Shown in pieces: positions 14,867-23,237 of a stretch of DNA of 37,790 nt; the first letter of the stretch is position 1, and each line of letters starts with the position of its first letter. Both the position numbers and the translations under genes were made by a program. Origin of the DNA: an uncultured Oscillospiraceae bacterium (GTDB taxonomy: Bacteria; Bacillota; Clostridia; Oscillospirales; Acutalibacteraceae); NCBI GenBank assembly GCA_900543215.1, contig UQQR01000018.1, forward strand, positions 1 through 37,790. Direction: 5' to 3'. The notes under the pieces are model-generated. The model was not told where the DNA came from. It made no database searches and saw nothing but the letters and a program-made list of their open reading frames with translations.

Positions 14867-16009
14867 TCAATTATTTATTTGTTTTTTTGGAAGTGTTACA
14901 AGCATTACTGTTCCATTTTTGTCGCTTTTTTCAGCTTTTACCGTACCGTTGTGCAAAAGTACAATTTCCCATACAAGTGATAGTCCAAGACCTACACCGC
15001 CGTATGCTCTGCTACGAGATTTATCAACACGGAAAAATGGTTGAAAGATACTTTCTCTGTACTGCTCGGGTATACCATAACCGTTATCTTTAACTCGTAT
15101 ATAAAGCTGATTATTCTTTTCGTCAACAGTTATAATTACAGAAGCGTTTTCTCTGTTGTAGCGTATTGCGTTTTCAGTTAAATTAAATAATAAACGATAA
15201 ATTAAGGTGTCACTGCCTATCATCATACCATTGCCGTTGTATTCAAGGCGAATATTCTTTTTTTCTGCAAGGGGAGCAAGGTCGGTAAATATTTCTTCAA
15301 TCATAGGGGCAATTTCTATTGTATCTTTGCACTCAACTGTACGAAGCTCACTCATTTCAAGCAGAGTTTTTGTCATTTGTGACATTCTTTCGTTTTGCTC
15401 TTGTAGCAGTGCAAGAAATTCTGCTGTATCGTTGCTCATATTTGGGTGCTCAACAGAAAAAAGTTCAATTTGTGCTTGAGTTAAGGCAAGTGGTGTTCTT
15501 AACTCGTGCGCTGCATTTCCTGTGAATTGCCGTTGAGCAGTAAAACCGTTGTCGAGTCGGTCAAGCATATTGTTAAATGATTGACAAAACTGTTTAAATT
15601 CAGGCAAAACATCGTCGCTTATTTTCACATCTGCCAAATTGTTGGGCTGTACATTCTCTACTTGAGAGGCAAAACTTTTTAGCGACTTTAAAGCACGACC
15701 ACTGACAAAATATGCAAGTATACCACCAAGTACGCTTACGGCAATTGTTATGTACCAATTAGTAGTATTGAATGAAGCTTGTGCACCACTGATAATAATG
15801 GTAAGCTCACGGTCGAGATTTTCATTTTCCGGATTAAATGAACTCGGTTTTCCTTTATCAATTTCACTATATGCTGATATTCCGTTGCCTATTGAATCCA
15901 TATGTCGTTTGCCTGAATAACCGATTAAACAATTCATTAGCACACAAGTTATGCAAATTAAAACTGTGGTCATTAAGGTTATTCGCCATTGTAAAGAAAG
16001 TTTTTTCAT
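14867..16009 (-). CDS. Sensor histidine kinase
   Basis: The 380-residue membrane kinase has helices at about 10-30 and 85-107 that flank a short extracytoplasmic loop. A HAMP-like linker follows, then HisKA with the phospho-acceptor His in AAHELRTPLALTQ (about 168), then HATPase_c with NLTENAIRYNRE (N box), VKDNGYGIPEQY (G1) and GGVGLGLSLVWEI (G2). It should phosphorylate the regulator encoded just upstream. Its start overlaps the regulator stop (ATGA), so the two are translationally coupled. It is divergent from the redox genes at 16830-18890, the presumed targets. The small sensor loop suggests sensing of membrane or cell-surface redox or stress rather than a large ligand. Confidence 0.93.
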   Translation of the reverse strand: MKKLSLQWRITLMTTVLICITCVLMNCLIGYSGKRHMDSIGNGISAYSEIDKGKPSSFNPENENLDRELTIIISGAQASFNTTNWYITIAVSVLGGILAYFVSGRALKSLKSFASQVENVQPNNLADVKISDDVLPEFKQFCQSFNNMLDRLDNGFTAQRQFTGNAAHELRTPLALTQAQIELFSVEHPNMSNDTAEFLALLQEQNERMSQMTKTLLEMSELRTVECKDTIEIAPMIEEIFTDLAPLAEKKNIRLEYNGNGMMIGSDTLIYRLLFNLTENAIRYNRENASVIITVDEKNNQLYIRVKDNGYGIPEQYRESIFQPFFRVDKSRSRAYGGVGLGLSLVWEIVLLHNGTVKAEKSDKNGTVMLVTLPKKQINN

Positions 16010-16680
16010 TTTTTCTCCTCCATTACATAACCCTCGCTTATACGGTTGTGAATAGGGTCATAGCCTAATGCATTACGAAGCTTTTTTCTTAATGATGAAA
16101 TGTGAACTCTTATTGAGTTGCTGAAATTGTCAACACTGCTGTCCCATACGTGTTCAATCAACTCCTCTTGACTTACAGGTCTGCCTTGATTTAACATTAG
16201 ATATTCAAGTATTCCTGTTTCCTTGCGAGTTAAAGATAATTCTTCATCATTTACATCTGCTTTGCGTGTTTTTGTGTTAAATGAAAGATTTGAACATTTT
16301 AAAACAATATCGTTTTGAGTGAACTTTCTAAGGGTAAGGTTTCGTATTCTTGCCGAAAGCTCATCTAAGTGAAATGGTTTTGTTAAATAATCATTTGCAC
16401 CTTCATCTAATCCTAAGACCTTGTCTGCAACCTCACAACGGGCCGATAAAATTAAAACCTTTGTGTCAATGTCTGTTTGCCTCAGAGTTTTCAATACTGT
16501 CATTCCGTCAACATTAGGTAGGTTTAAATCGAGCACAACAAGGTCGAAACTTTCAACATTAAGCATATCTAATGCCTTTTGACCGTCATAGCAATAATCA
16601 ACACTGTAAGCAAGACGCTTAAGACTTCTTACGATTGTGTCACAAAGAGCAACCTCGTCTTCAACAACTAAAATATGCAT
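16006..16680 (-). CDS. OmpR/PhoB-family response regulator
   Basis: This 224-residue regulator has an N-terminal receiver domain (about 1-115; acidic pair ED in VVEDEVALC, phospho-acceptor Asp in LVVLDLNLP, switch Lys in YLTKPFHLDE) and a C-terminal winged helix (about 125-222; LTRKETGILEYLMLN, SNSIRVHISSLRKKLR). It should be phosphorylated by the overlapping kinase and bind its own divergent promoter region. The TTG/TTAA-type inverted repeat between the two promoters is a candidate binding site. Confidence 0.94.
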   Translation of the reverse strand: MHILVVEDEVALCDTIVRSLKRLAYSVDYCYDGQKALDMLNVESFDLVVLDLNLPNVDGMTVLKTLRQTDIDTKVLILSARCEVADKVLGLDEGANDYLTKPFHLDELSARIRNLTLRKFTQNDIVLKCSNLSFNTKTRKADVNDEELSLTRKETGILEYLMLNQGRPVSQEELIEHVWDSSVDNFSNSIRVHISSLRKKLRNALGYDPIHNRISEGYVMEEKK

Positions 16681-16683
16681 AAA

Positions 16684-16829
16684 TATCTCCTATCACTTGT
16701 ATTATCGGTAAAATATCTTTATTATAGATTATAACACAAAAAAATAAAATCTTTGTTAAATTTCTTTCTTAACAAGGATTTTATATCGTTCGTGATATAA
16801 TAAGGCAAAAAATGAAGGGAGTGGTTAAA
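16684..16829. promoter_or_regulatory. Divergent promoter region with inverted repeat between the two-component system and redox genes
   Basis: The rightward gene set has a clean -10, TATAAT (16796-16801), and the leftward one a TATAAT (minus strand, 16728-16733). Neither has a good -35. Between them TTGTTAA (16753-16759) and TTAACAA (16769-16775) form a 7-bp inverted repeat. The -35 regions of both promoters fall on or near it. This fits activation by the adjacent regulator, although OmpR-family proteins more often bind direct repeats. Confidence 0.5.
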
Positions 16830-16976
16830 TTGTTCAAAGTAAAAAAAGCAATATATCAAATCGGTTTCCTTGTTGCCGGAGTGGTTATGCTGTGCTATGG
16901 AGCAATGCGTGGTGAGGCAGACACTGTGCTTAGCAAAGCAATAAGATTATGCTTGGAGTGTATTGGAATTGGATAA
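16830..16976 (+). CDS. CD1871A-family CXXC membrane peptide
   Basis: The 48-residue protein has one membrane helix (AIYQIGFLVAGVVMLCYGA) and the typical ending RGEADTVLSKAIRLCLECIGIG, in which CLEC is the CXXC pair. It matches the small CD1871A family that accompanies polyferredoxins and TlpA-like proteins in Clostridia. The start is taken as TTG at 16830 because AAGGGAG lies 8 bases upstream; an in-frame ATG at 16812 has no ribosome binding site. Its end overlaps the polyferredoxin gene. The cysteines may relay electrons between the ferredoxin protein and the extracytoplasmic thioredoxin; this is inferred from context only. Confidence 0.8.
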   Translation: MFKVKKAIYQIGFLVAGVVMLCYGAMRGEADTVLSKAIRLCLECIGIG

Positions 16977-17922
16977 AAGAAAAAAGAATGTTTCAAAGCT
17001 TGTAAGCCGTTTTCGTACTTGTATTCAGGCAGGCGCAACGCTTTTGACAAATATTCATTTACCTAATTTTTTAAGAGGCGGAATATATCAGGGCAACGGC
17101 AAGGCTGTGTGCGTACCGGGGCTAAATTGCTACTCTTGTCCTGCTGCGTCAGGTGCGTGTCCAATCGGCTCGTTTCAGGCTGTTGTAGGCTCATCAAAAT
17201 TTAAGTTTTCCTATTATGTAACAGGATTTTTAATTTTGCTTGGCGTGTTGCTTGGTCGATTTATTTGTGGCTTTTTGTGTCCGTTTGGTTGGATTCAAGA
17301 TTTGCTTAATAAAATACCGTGTAAAAAACTTTCAACAAAAAAACTAAAGCCTTTAACATATTTAAAATATATCATCTTGCTGTTGACGGTTGTATTGCTA
17401 CCTGTACTTGTGGTTAATGATGTTGGAATGGGCGACCCGTTCTTTTGTAAATATATATGCCCACAGGGTGTGCTTGAGGGTGCAATTCCATTGTCTGCTA
17501 TTGATGAGGGTATACGCTCGGCTTTAGGAAATAAATTTATTCAAAAGCTTATTATTTTGATTATTGTAGTTGTACTGAGTGTGGTTTTCTATCGTCCGTT
17601 TTGCAAGTGGATTTGTCCACTCGGTGCTTTTTATGCATTGATGAACAAGGTGTCGTTGCTTGGAATAAAGGTTGATGAGCATAAATGCGTGTCTTGTGGC
17701 AAATGTGCAAGAGCGTGTAAAATGGATGTTGATGTAATAAAAACACCAAACAGCACTGAGTGTATTCGTTGTGGTAAGTGTATAACTGCTTGTCCTACTG
17801 ATGCACTAAGCTTTCACTACGGATTTGGTATGCCTGAAAAAAATCTTTGCAACACTGTAAAAGAAAATAATAAAACAGGTATTAAAACAAATAACAAAAA
17901 AGATATAACAACGGAGGAATAA
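16963..17922 (+). CDS. Membrane 4Fe-4S polyferredoxin (NapH/YccM-like)
   Basis: This 319-residue integral membrane protein has about five helices and several cysteine clusters. NCYSCPAASGACPIG lies near residue 60, CGFLCPFGWIQ, CKYICPQGV and CKWICPLGAFY lie at helix ends, and two classical ferredoxin motifs, CVSCGKCARACKMD and CIRCGKCITACPTDA, are near the C-terminus. It should move electrons from the cytoplasm to the membrane or outer face. The start is TTG at 16963 or 16969, both inside the end of the CXXC peptide gene; GGAG at 16955 serves either. With the peptide and the thioredoxin lipoprotein it forms a compact electron-export module. Confidence 0.88.
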   Translation: MELDKRKKNVSKLVSRFRTCIQAGATLLTNIHLPNFLRGGIYQGNGKAVCVPGLNCYSCPAASGACPIGSFQAVVGSSKFKFSYYVTGFLILLGVLLGRFICGFLCPFGWIQDLLNKIPCKKLSTKKLKPLTYLKYIILLLTVVLLPVLVVNDVGMGDPFFCKYICPQGVLEGAIPLSAIDEGIRSALGNKFIQKLIILIIVVVLSVVFYRPFCKWICPLGAFYALMNKVSLLGIKVDEHKCVSCGKCARACKMDVDVIKTPNSTECIRCGKCITACPTDALSFHYGFGMPEKNLCNTVKENNKTGIKTNNKKDITTEE

Positions 17923-17927
17923 TAATT

Positions 17928-18890
17928 ATGAAAAAATCAAAAATATTAACTATACTTATGGTTTTAGTGCTTATGTTTAGCCTTGTTGCTTGTTCAACAA
18001 CTAAAAATAACGACAAATCTCAGTCAAGTAATACTGCTGATATTTCAAATTTAATGGGAAGTGAACCAAGCAATTTAGATGACGCAACTGCACTTTATCA
18101 AAAGCTTATGCAAAAAGAAAATGAAATTTTTACAAGTAATTCACAGCTTTGGGAAAAAGTGTTTATGTCAGCAAATAAGGACACTCCTATGATTGAAGAC
18201 GGAACAAATTATGGCGACTTTTTGCTCAATACTATTGAAAACGGTAAAGATAACTTTACTGCAGATGAGTTGAAAATTCTTAAAGACGGTGCAAATCAAA
18301 TTAAAGAAATTGAGGGTAAACTCACAATTTTAGAACAAAAATATCCGGGCTGTGGCAGTAAGCCGAGCGAGGGTGAAAGTATTGACGCTGAAAGTGCAGG
18401 TATGGTAAGTGACAATAGCGAACTTACTAAGTTTCCAAGCTTTAAGGGTAAGGACCTTGACGGAAATGATGTTAACAGTGATGACATCTTCTCATCTAAC
18501 AATGTAACTGTTATTAATTTTTGGTTTACTACTTGTAATCCTTGTGTAGGTGAACTTGGCGATTTGGAAAAGCTTAATAAAGAACTTGCAGAAAAAGGTG
18601 GTACCGTTATAGGTATTAACTCATTTACTCTTGACGGTGACAAGACTGCTATATCTGAGGCTAAGAATGTTTTGACTAAAAAAGGTATTACCTACAAAAA
18701 TATTTGGTTTGATTCAAACAGTAAGGCCGGTAAATTTGCTTCAGGTCTTTATTCATATCCAACAACATATGTAGTTGATAAAAACGGAAATATTGTAGGT
18801 CAACCAATTGTTGGTGCAATAACTTCATCATCACAAGCAAAGCAACTTAATAAACTTATTGATGAAGCAATTGAAAACAGTAAAAAATAA
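17928..18890 (+). CDS. TlpA/ResA-like thioredoxin lipoprotein
   Basis: The 320-residue lipoprotein has signal sequence 1-21 with lipobox LVAC. A helical linker (about 30-150) is followed by a redoxin/AhpC-TSA domain (about 165-318) with active site TTCNPCVGEL (CNPC) and the cis-Pro region YSYPTTYVVDKNG. It should reduce or rearrange disulfides of surface proteins, receiving electrons from the polyferredoxin upstream. The ATG follows ACGGAGGAATAATAATT, five bases after the previous stop. The helical N-terminal half is longer than in ResA and may bind a partner. Confidence 0.88.
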   Translation: MKKSKILTILMVLVLMFSLVACSTTKNNDKSQSSNTADISNLMGSEPSNLDDATALYQKLMQKENEIFTSNSQLWEKVFMSANKDTPMIEDGTNYGDFLLNTIENGKDNFTADELKILKDGANQIKEIEGKLTILEQKYPGCGSKPSEGESIDAESAGMVSDNSELTKFPSFKGKDLDGNDVNSDDIFSSNNVTVINFWFTTCNPCVGELGDLEKLNKELAEKGGTVIGINSFTLDGDKTAISEAKNVLTKKGITYKNIWFDSNSKAGKFASGLYSYPTTYVVDKNGNIVGQPIVGAITSSSQAKQLNKLIDEAIENSKK

Positions 18891-18911
18891 AGATTTTAAA
18901 TATCTCGGTTC

Positions 18912-18936
18912 GGGGGTGCAGACATATTCTTGGACT
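18912..18936 (+). repeat. Left terminal inverted repeat of the IS
   Basis: Twenty-five bases starting GGGGGTGCAGAC and ending TTGGACT. The TG of the inner TGCA end matches IS3-family termini. Confidence 0.88.
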
Positions 18937-18938
18937 GT

Positions 18939-20351
18939 TTAAACAGCTAATCCAAGACTATGTCTGTACTCTACCGGGCTCATATATCCCAGAGATTGTT
19001 TAATACGTTTGGTGTTATACCGGATGATATAATTATTAATTTCATCTATAAAACTGTTAATTGAAACATCAATCCATGAGCGCCCATAAAACATCCCATT
19101 CTTTAATCTGCCGAAGAATCCTTCACAAGCTGCATTGTCGGGAGAACAGCCTTTCTTTGACATTGAACGAGTTAAACCCGCAGTGTTCATTCGGTCTATC
19201 CGGCCCGGCCATCTATAGTGGCTTCCTCTGTCGGTATGTACTATGGGATGTTCTGACGGAGAAAGGGTGCTAATTGCGACTTCAAGCATTTTGTTCACTA
19301 AAAGGGAATCCGGTGCTGTTCCTACGTTCCAGCTTACAATCATGCCGTCAAAACAGTCAATAACAGGAGAAAGGTATACTTTTCCTGCGGGAATTGCAAA
19401 TTCGGTTATATCCGTAAGCCACTTTATATTAGGCTGGTCTGCATAAAAATCTCTATTCAATAAATTAGCTGCTTCGGGTGTGATTTCACCTTTATATGAA
19501 TTATATTTTTTCATGCGTTTTTCCGGTACTGTTAATTTTTCCGCTTTCATAATACGGCGGACGATTTTCTCAGAAACAGCGATTCCGGTTTTCTTAAGTT
19601 CGCTGTGAATACGCCTATATCCATAACAGTTTCTGTTTTCTTTAAAGAACTGTATTATATTAATGCGTAATTCATAGTATTTATCCGGCTTTTTCATTGC
19701 CTTTTTCTGATAGTAGAAACTGCTCTTTGATATTTGTAAGAGTTTTAATAACTGCGGCAGTGAATACTTGTCCTTCATGGCATCAATAACCACTGCTTTT
19801 TCACGGTTTTTCAGTTCCGTTATATTGATGCCGGGGTCTTTTTTTAACAGATTTAACGCTTCTTTTAATACATCAACTTCCATTTGCAGTTGCTTTATTT
19901 GCTCCTGTAGCTCAGCAATGTCTTGAGCCGGTGCGGATTCTGCATTAAAGTCTATATTTTCTCGTTTGATTTGTTTCTTGGACGACATCAGTCCGGACAC
20001 TCCATACTTTTTATATTGCCGATACCATTTATATATGCTCATGCGGCTGTAACCTATTTCTCTTGATACATATTCTACATTTTCGCCAAGAGAAAAGCAA
20101 CGTTTTATTGCCTCTAATTTTAAATTTGTATCAGGATAACGAGGATGCTCGGCAGAATTTATATATCTATGTTCAACATTATACGGTTTTTGGGGAGAAC
20201 CGTGATAATTTTTTTTATTAGCGAGCTTTCATTCATACCATTTATACAAAGAACTGCCTGACGGATAACCTAATAATGTAATCGTTGCTTGTACAGAACC
20301 TAATCGTTCAAATTCCTTTAATGCAGTTTCAATTTGCTCTTTCGTGTACAT
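18939..20351 (-). pseudogene. IS3-family transposase with an in-frame stop
   Basis: Reading starts at ATG 20351 behind AAAAGGAG and continues in one frame to 18939 except for a TGA at 20229-20231, after codon 40. The N-terminal part has helix-turn-helix units (EFERLGSVQATITLLGYPS; LGENVEYVSREIGYSRMSIY), then a leucine-zipper segment and HTH_21. The DDE core is rve-type with WLTDITEF, HTDRGSHY and CEGFFGRLK intact. The catalytic half (from the ATG at 20042, 367 residues) is open. The TGA probably replaced CGA (Arg), so full-length transposase is not made unless there is readthrough or internal restart. Programmed -1 frameshifting is not needed here because both parts share a frame. Confidence 0.85.
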
Positions 20352-20370
20352 ATTTGTCTACTCCTTTTGG

Positions 20371-20395
20371 AGTCCAAGAATATGTCCGCACCCCC
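20371..20395 (-). repeat. Right terminal inverted repeat of the IS
   Basis: Reverse complement of the left end apart from one A/G difference. It is followed at once by TAACTTCCTAACTT, which belongs to the duplicated regulatory region. Confidence 0.88.
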
Positions 20396-20501
20396 TAACT
20401 TCCTAACTTTTGTGTTAATTTATCATATCATACATTTTTGGTTAAGTCAAAACATATATGGAAAAAATACAAATACATGTGGATATATTGCATTTATTGT
20501 T
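20396..20501 (+). repeat. Left copy of a ~100-bp duplicated regulatory region
   Basis: The segment matches 37685-37790 nearly base for base. Differences are four single-base changes and a 5-bp duplication (TATCA repeated at about 20421-20430), with further divergence at the extreme right end. In the right copy the same sequence is the intergenic DNA upstream of the AraC-family gene. Shared blocks include TTTTTGGTTAAGTCAA, ACATATATGGAAAAAATAC and ACATGTGGATATATTGCA. It is probably the operator for the AraC-type regulator. Bases 20502-20623 are unique leader. Confidence 0.85.
20422..20450 (-). promoter_or_regulatory. Leftward promoter in the left repeat copy, reading into the IS
   Basis: On the minus strand TTGACT (20445-20450), 17 bases and TATGAT (20422-20427). 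The TATGAT box exists only because of the 5-bp duplication unique to this copy. Transcription would enter the IS in the sense direction of its transposase. Confidence 0.6.
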
Positions 20502-20521
20502 ATTTTGTGAAAGTGTATAAT
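20498..20521 (+). promoter_or_regulatory. Candidate promoter of the catabolic operon
   Basis: A perfect TATAAT (20516-20521) lies about 100 bases before the first gene. Upstream at about 16-base spacing is only TTATTG. A consensus -10 with a poor -35 next to AraC-type operator DNA suggests activator dependence. Confidence 0.45.
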
Positions 20522-20623
20522 TGATTTGTAAAAACATAAAGAATATCGAGCAATTTCAATAATAGCATAACGGTGTTGAATGGTTTTTATTGTTTTGCTT
20601 GAGGAAAAGAGGTTGATGACAAA

Positions 20624-21901
20624 ATGTCAAAAGTCAGGGTAGGAGTTATCGGTGTGGGCCGCGGCAGTATGATAGGTAAATACTGCCAGGATGCCGACAA
20701 TGCCGAGGTTGTTGCCATTTGTGATAAATGGGAGGAAGGTTTAAAAAAAGAAAGCGAAAAGCTCAAGTCTTCCGATATTACATATTATACCGATTATGAC
20801 CTTTTCCTTGAACATGATATGGACGTTGTTGTACTGGCTAATTATGCCACGGAGCATGCCCCGTTTGCAATAAAAGCAATGGAAGCGGGTAAGCATGTTA
20901 TAAGTGAAGTTTTGCCCGTTCAAACCATGGCGCAAGCGGTGCAACTTATAGAATGCATTGAAAGAACGGGGAAAAAATATTGTTATGCCGAAAATTATTG
21001 CTTTATGAATGCCCCGCATGAAATGAGACTTAAATATCAGGCAGGAGAACTCGGAGAATTTGAATACGGAGAAGGCGAGTATTTGCATAATTGCGAGCCG
21101 GGTTGGTATAAACTTACGCACGGAGATCGTAATCATTGGCGAAACAGAATGAGCGCTTTCTTCTATTGTACCCACTCCGTAGGTCCTTTATTACATATAA
21201 CAGGAATGAGACCGATAAGCGTTACAGGGTTTGAATGTCCATTTAATGCACGTATGGCTCGTATGGGAGCTGCGGCAGGTCACACGGCGGTGGAAATGGT
21301 AACGCTTGAAAACGGCGCGATAATAAAAAGTTTGCACGGTGTCGGCTGCTCTAAAAATTCAATTTGGTATACGGTATACGGCTCTAAAGGAAGAATTGAG
21401 TCCGCCAGAGAGGATGCCGGGCAATCGGATGTATCCCGTATTTATACAAATTTAGACCCACGCGAGCTCAGTACATATCATAAGGATATTAAAACCTATA
21501 TTCCGGAATATCCTTATTCGGATATTGCCAAAAAGCACGGTCACGGGGGAAGCGATTTTTACTGTTTGCATAATGCTTTTGATTATGTTGCCGGTGATAA
21601 GGATGCCGATATAGTTGATGTATATGAGGCACTTGATATGTGGATGTGTGGCTTCTTTGGATATATTTCGGTTCTTAACGGTGGTGTACCCACAAAAATA
21701 CCAGATTTACGTGATCCCAATGTAAGGGAAGAATACAGAAACGATAACAGATGCACTGACCCGAAGATTGCAGGTGATCAACTTCTTTGTCCATATTCAA
21801 AGGGTGAGCCCGAAATTCCCGATGCAGTTTACGAAGTTCACAGAAATGCTTGGGAGAAGGATCAGCAAATAATTGAATATGGTATGAAAGATGAAAAATA
21901 A
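20624..21901 (+). CDS. Gfo/Idh/MocA-family oxidoreductase (first)
   Basis: This 425-residue cytoplasmic NAD(P)-dependent dehydrogenase has an N-terminal Rossmann domain (VGVIGVGRGSM, about 5-15) and a C-terminal alpha/beta substrate domain (about 125-350). The usual EKP motif appears as SEVLPVQ (about 93-99). The C-terminal extension (about 370-425) is longer than in the 340-residue members. These enzymes oxidise a sugar or cyclitol hydroxyl to a ketone or reduce the reverse. It heads the operon directly after the duplicated regulatory region. The substrate is not predictable, and the altered EKP motif may mean an atypical mechanism. Confidence 0.87.
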   Translation: MSKVRVGVIGVGRGSMIGKYCQDADNAEVVAICDKWEEGLKKESEKLKSSDITYYTDYDLFLEHDMDVVVLANYATEHAPFAIKAMEAGKHVISEVLPVQTMAQAVQLIECIERTGKKYCYAENYCFMNAPHEMRLKYQAGELGEFEYGEGEYLHNCEPGWYKLTHGDRNHWRNRMSAFFYCTHSVGPLLHITGMRPISVTGFECPFNARMARMGAAAGHTAVEMVTLENGAIIKSLHGVGCSKNSIWYTVYGSKGRIESAREDAGQSDVSRIYTNLDPRELSTYHKDIKTYIPEYPYSDIAKKHGHGGSDFYCLHNAFDYVAGDKDADIVDVYEALDMWMCGFFGYISVLNGGVPTKIPDLRDPNVREEYRNDNRCTDPKIAGDQLLCPYSKGEPEIPDAVYEVHRNAWEKDQQIIEYGMKDEK

Positions 21902-21944
21902 GTTTTCAATTTATACTTTTTATATTACTCAAAGGTGAATTTTT

Positions 21945-22619
21945 ATGTTATATGTATTAGATACAGCTGATTTAGATGCAATTAGACACTGTAATGAGTT
22001 TTATCCTTTATGGGGGGTTACGACTAATCCTTCGATAATTGCAAAGGAAAATACTGAATTTTGGAGGCTTACAGAAGAAATACGCTCTATAATAGGGGAT
22101 CAAAAAGCGCTTTTTGTCCAGACAGTACAGAGTGAAGCTTCAAAAATTGTTGAGGAAGCAATGCTTTTAAAGAAGAAATTAGGCAAAAACTTTTATGTAA
22201 AAATCCCGATTGGAGAAGAGGGTCTTAAAGCTACAATGGAACTGAAAAAGATAGGTGTAGGTGTGCTTATGACTGCAATTTTTACACCGGCACAGGCACT
22301 GATTGCCGCAAAGGCGGGAGCCGATTTTGTAGCACCATATGTTAACCGTCTTGATAATATTGCAGGGGACGGCGTTGCTGTTGTGGCGGAAATAGTAAAT
22401 CAGTTTGAAAAATTTGATTTACCGTGCAAGGTTTTAGCCGCAAGCTTTAAAAATACAGAACAGGTACATAAGTGTGCTCAGGCTGGTTGTCATAGTGTTA
22501 CGGTATCGGCAGATATAATGAAATTGCTGATATCGCACCCTATGACCGATGCTGCAATAGAAGGCTTTAGAAAGGATTGGAAGTCTATATATGGCGACAA
22601 AACCATTTTGGACTTTTAG
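21945..22619 (+). CDS. Transaldolase-like aldolase (FSA/TalC family)
   Basis: This 224-residue class I aldolase is the size of fructose-6-phosphate aldolase rather than true transaldolase. TTNPSIIAKE (about 26-35) is the phosphate/Asp region. The Schiff-base lysine is K86 in FYVKIPIGEEG, and GVLMTAIFTPAQALIAAKAGADFVAPYVNR is the expected strand-6 block. It should make or cleave a ketose(-phosphate) with a dihydroxyacetone or glyceraldehyde-3-phosphate half. It is in an operon with a kinase, isomerases and a TIM-like protein, which fits a kinase-aldolase-isomerase route. Confidence 0.88.
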   Translation: MLYVLDTADLDAIRHCNEFYPLWGVTTNPSIIAKENTEFWRLTEEIRSIIGDQKALFVQTVQSEASKIVEEAMLLKKKLGKNFYVKIPIGEEGLKATMELKKIGVGVLMTAIFTPAQALIAAKAGADFVAPYVNRLDNIAGDGVAVVAEIVNQFEKFDLPCKVLAASFKNTEQVHKCAQAGCHSVTVSADIMKLLISHPMTDAAIEGFRKDWKSIYGDKTILDF

Positions 22620-22622
22620 ATT

Positions 22623-23219
22623 ATGAAAAGTGAAGCTTTGAAACAGGCAAAGCAGGCATACATAACCGAGTATGAATGTATAAAGGAAATGCTTAATTAT
22701 TTTGATGATGAAGTATTTTCAAAGGCGGTCGAGTTGCTTAAAAATGCCTGTCGCATAGGAGCTGTGGGCTGCGGGCACAGCGGAATAATCTGTCAGCATT
22801 TTGCGCATCTAATGTGTTGCATTGATAAGCCAGCAAAATTTATATCTCCCGCAGAGGCGGTGCACGGTGGCATGGGATTTTTACAAAACGGCGATGTTTG
22901 TGTTTTTGCTTCGCGCGGCGGAAAAACAAAAGAGCTTTTGCCGATAATGGATATTTGTAAGGCTAAAAAAGTTAAAATAATTACAGTTACGGAAAATTTG
23001 GAATCTCCTTTAGCAATAGGTGCAGATGTTGTTATAAAGCAATTTGTCAACCGTGAAACCGACAAATATAATTGTCAGGGAACCACCTCATCAACAGCAT
23101 TAGCAGTAATTTTTCATGTGTTGCAAACCGCACTAATAGAGGAAACGAATTTTAAAAATGAGCAATTTGCCTTAGTACATCCAGGCGGCGCCGTCGGTGA
23201 AAGGCTAAACAAAAATTGA
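22623..23219 (+). CDS. SIS-domain sugar-phosphate isomerase (KdsD/GutQ/HxlB-like)
   Basis: This 198-residue cytoplasmic protein is a single SIS domain (about 30-165): GAVGCGHSGIICQHFAHL, FASRGGKTKELLPIM (phosphosugar loop) and CQGTTSSTALAVIFHVL. It ends with HPGGAVGERL, the signature tail of arabinose-5-phosphate isomerases. The CBS pair of KdsD is absent, so it is a catabolic SIS isomerase or regulator-like form. The start is three bases after the aldolase stop, with no strong ribosome binding site, suggesting coupling. The exact sugar phosphate is unknown. Confidence 0.82.
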   Translation: MKSEALKQAKQAYITEYECIKEMLNYFDDEVFSKAVELLKNACRIGAVGCGHSGIICQHFAHLMCCIDKPAKFISPAEAVHGGMGFLQNGDVCVFASRGGKTKELLPIMDICKAKKVKIITVTENLESPLAIGADVVIKQFVNRETDKYNCQGTTSSTALAVIFHVLQTALIEETNFKNEQFALVHPGGAVGERLNKN

Positions 23220-23237
23220 TTTTCAGGAGGAATAAAA

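Larger units (their letters stand above)
18912..20395 (-). mobile_element. IS3-family insertion sequence, 1484 bp
   Basis: The ends are 25-bp inverted repeats with one mismatch: GGGGGTGCAGAC... at 18912-18936 and ...GTCCGCACCCCC at 20371-20395. They enclose a single transposase reading frame on the minus strand. No target-site duplication is visible: the left flank ends CGGTTC and the right flank begins TAACTT. That suggests a deletion or rearrangement after insertion. The right end abuts a duplicated regulatory region precisely in what would be a regulator's leader. Confidence 0.9.
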
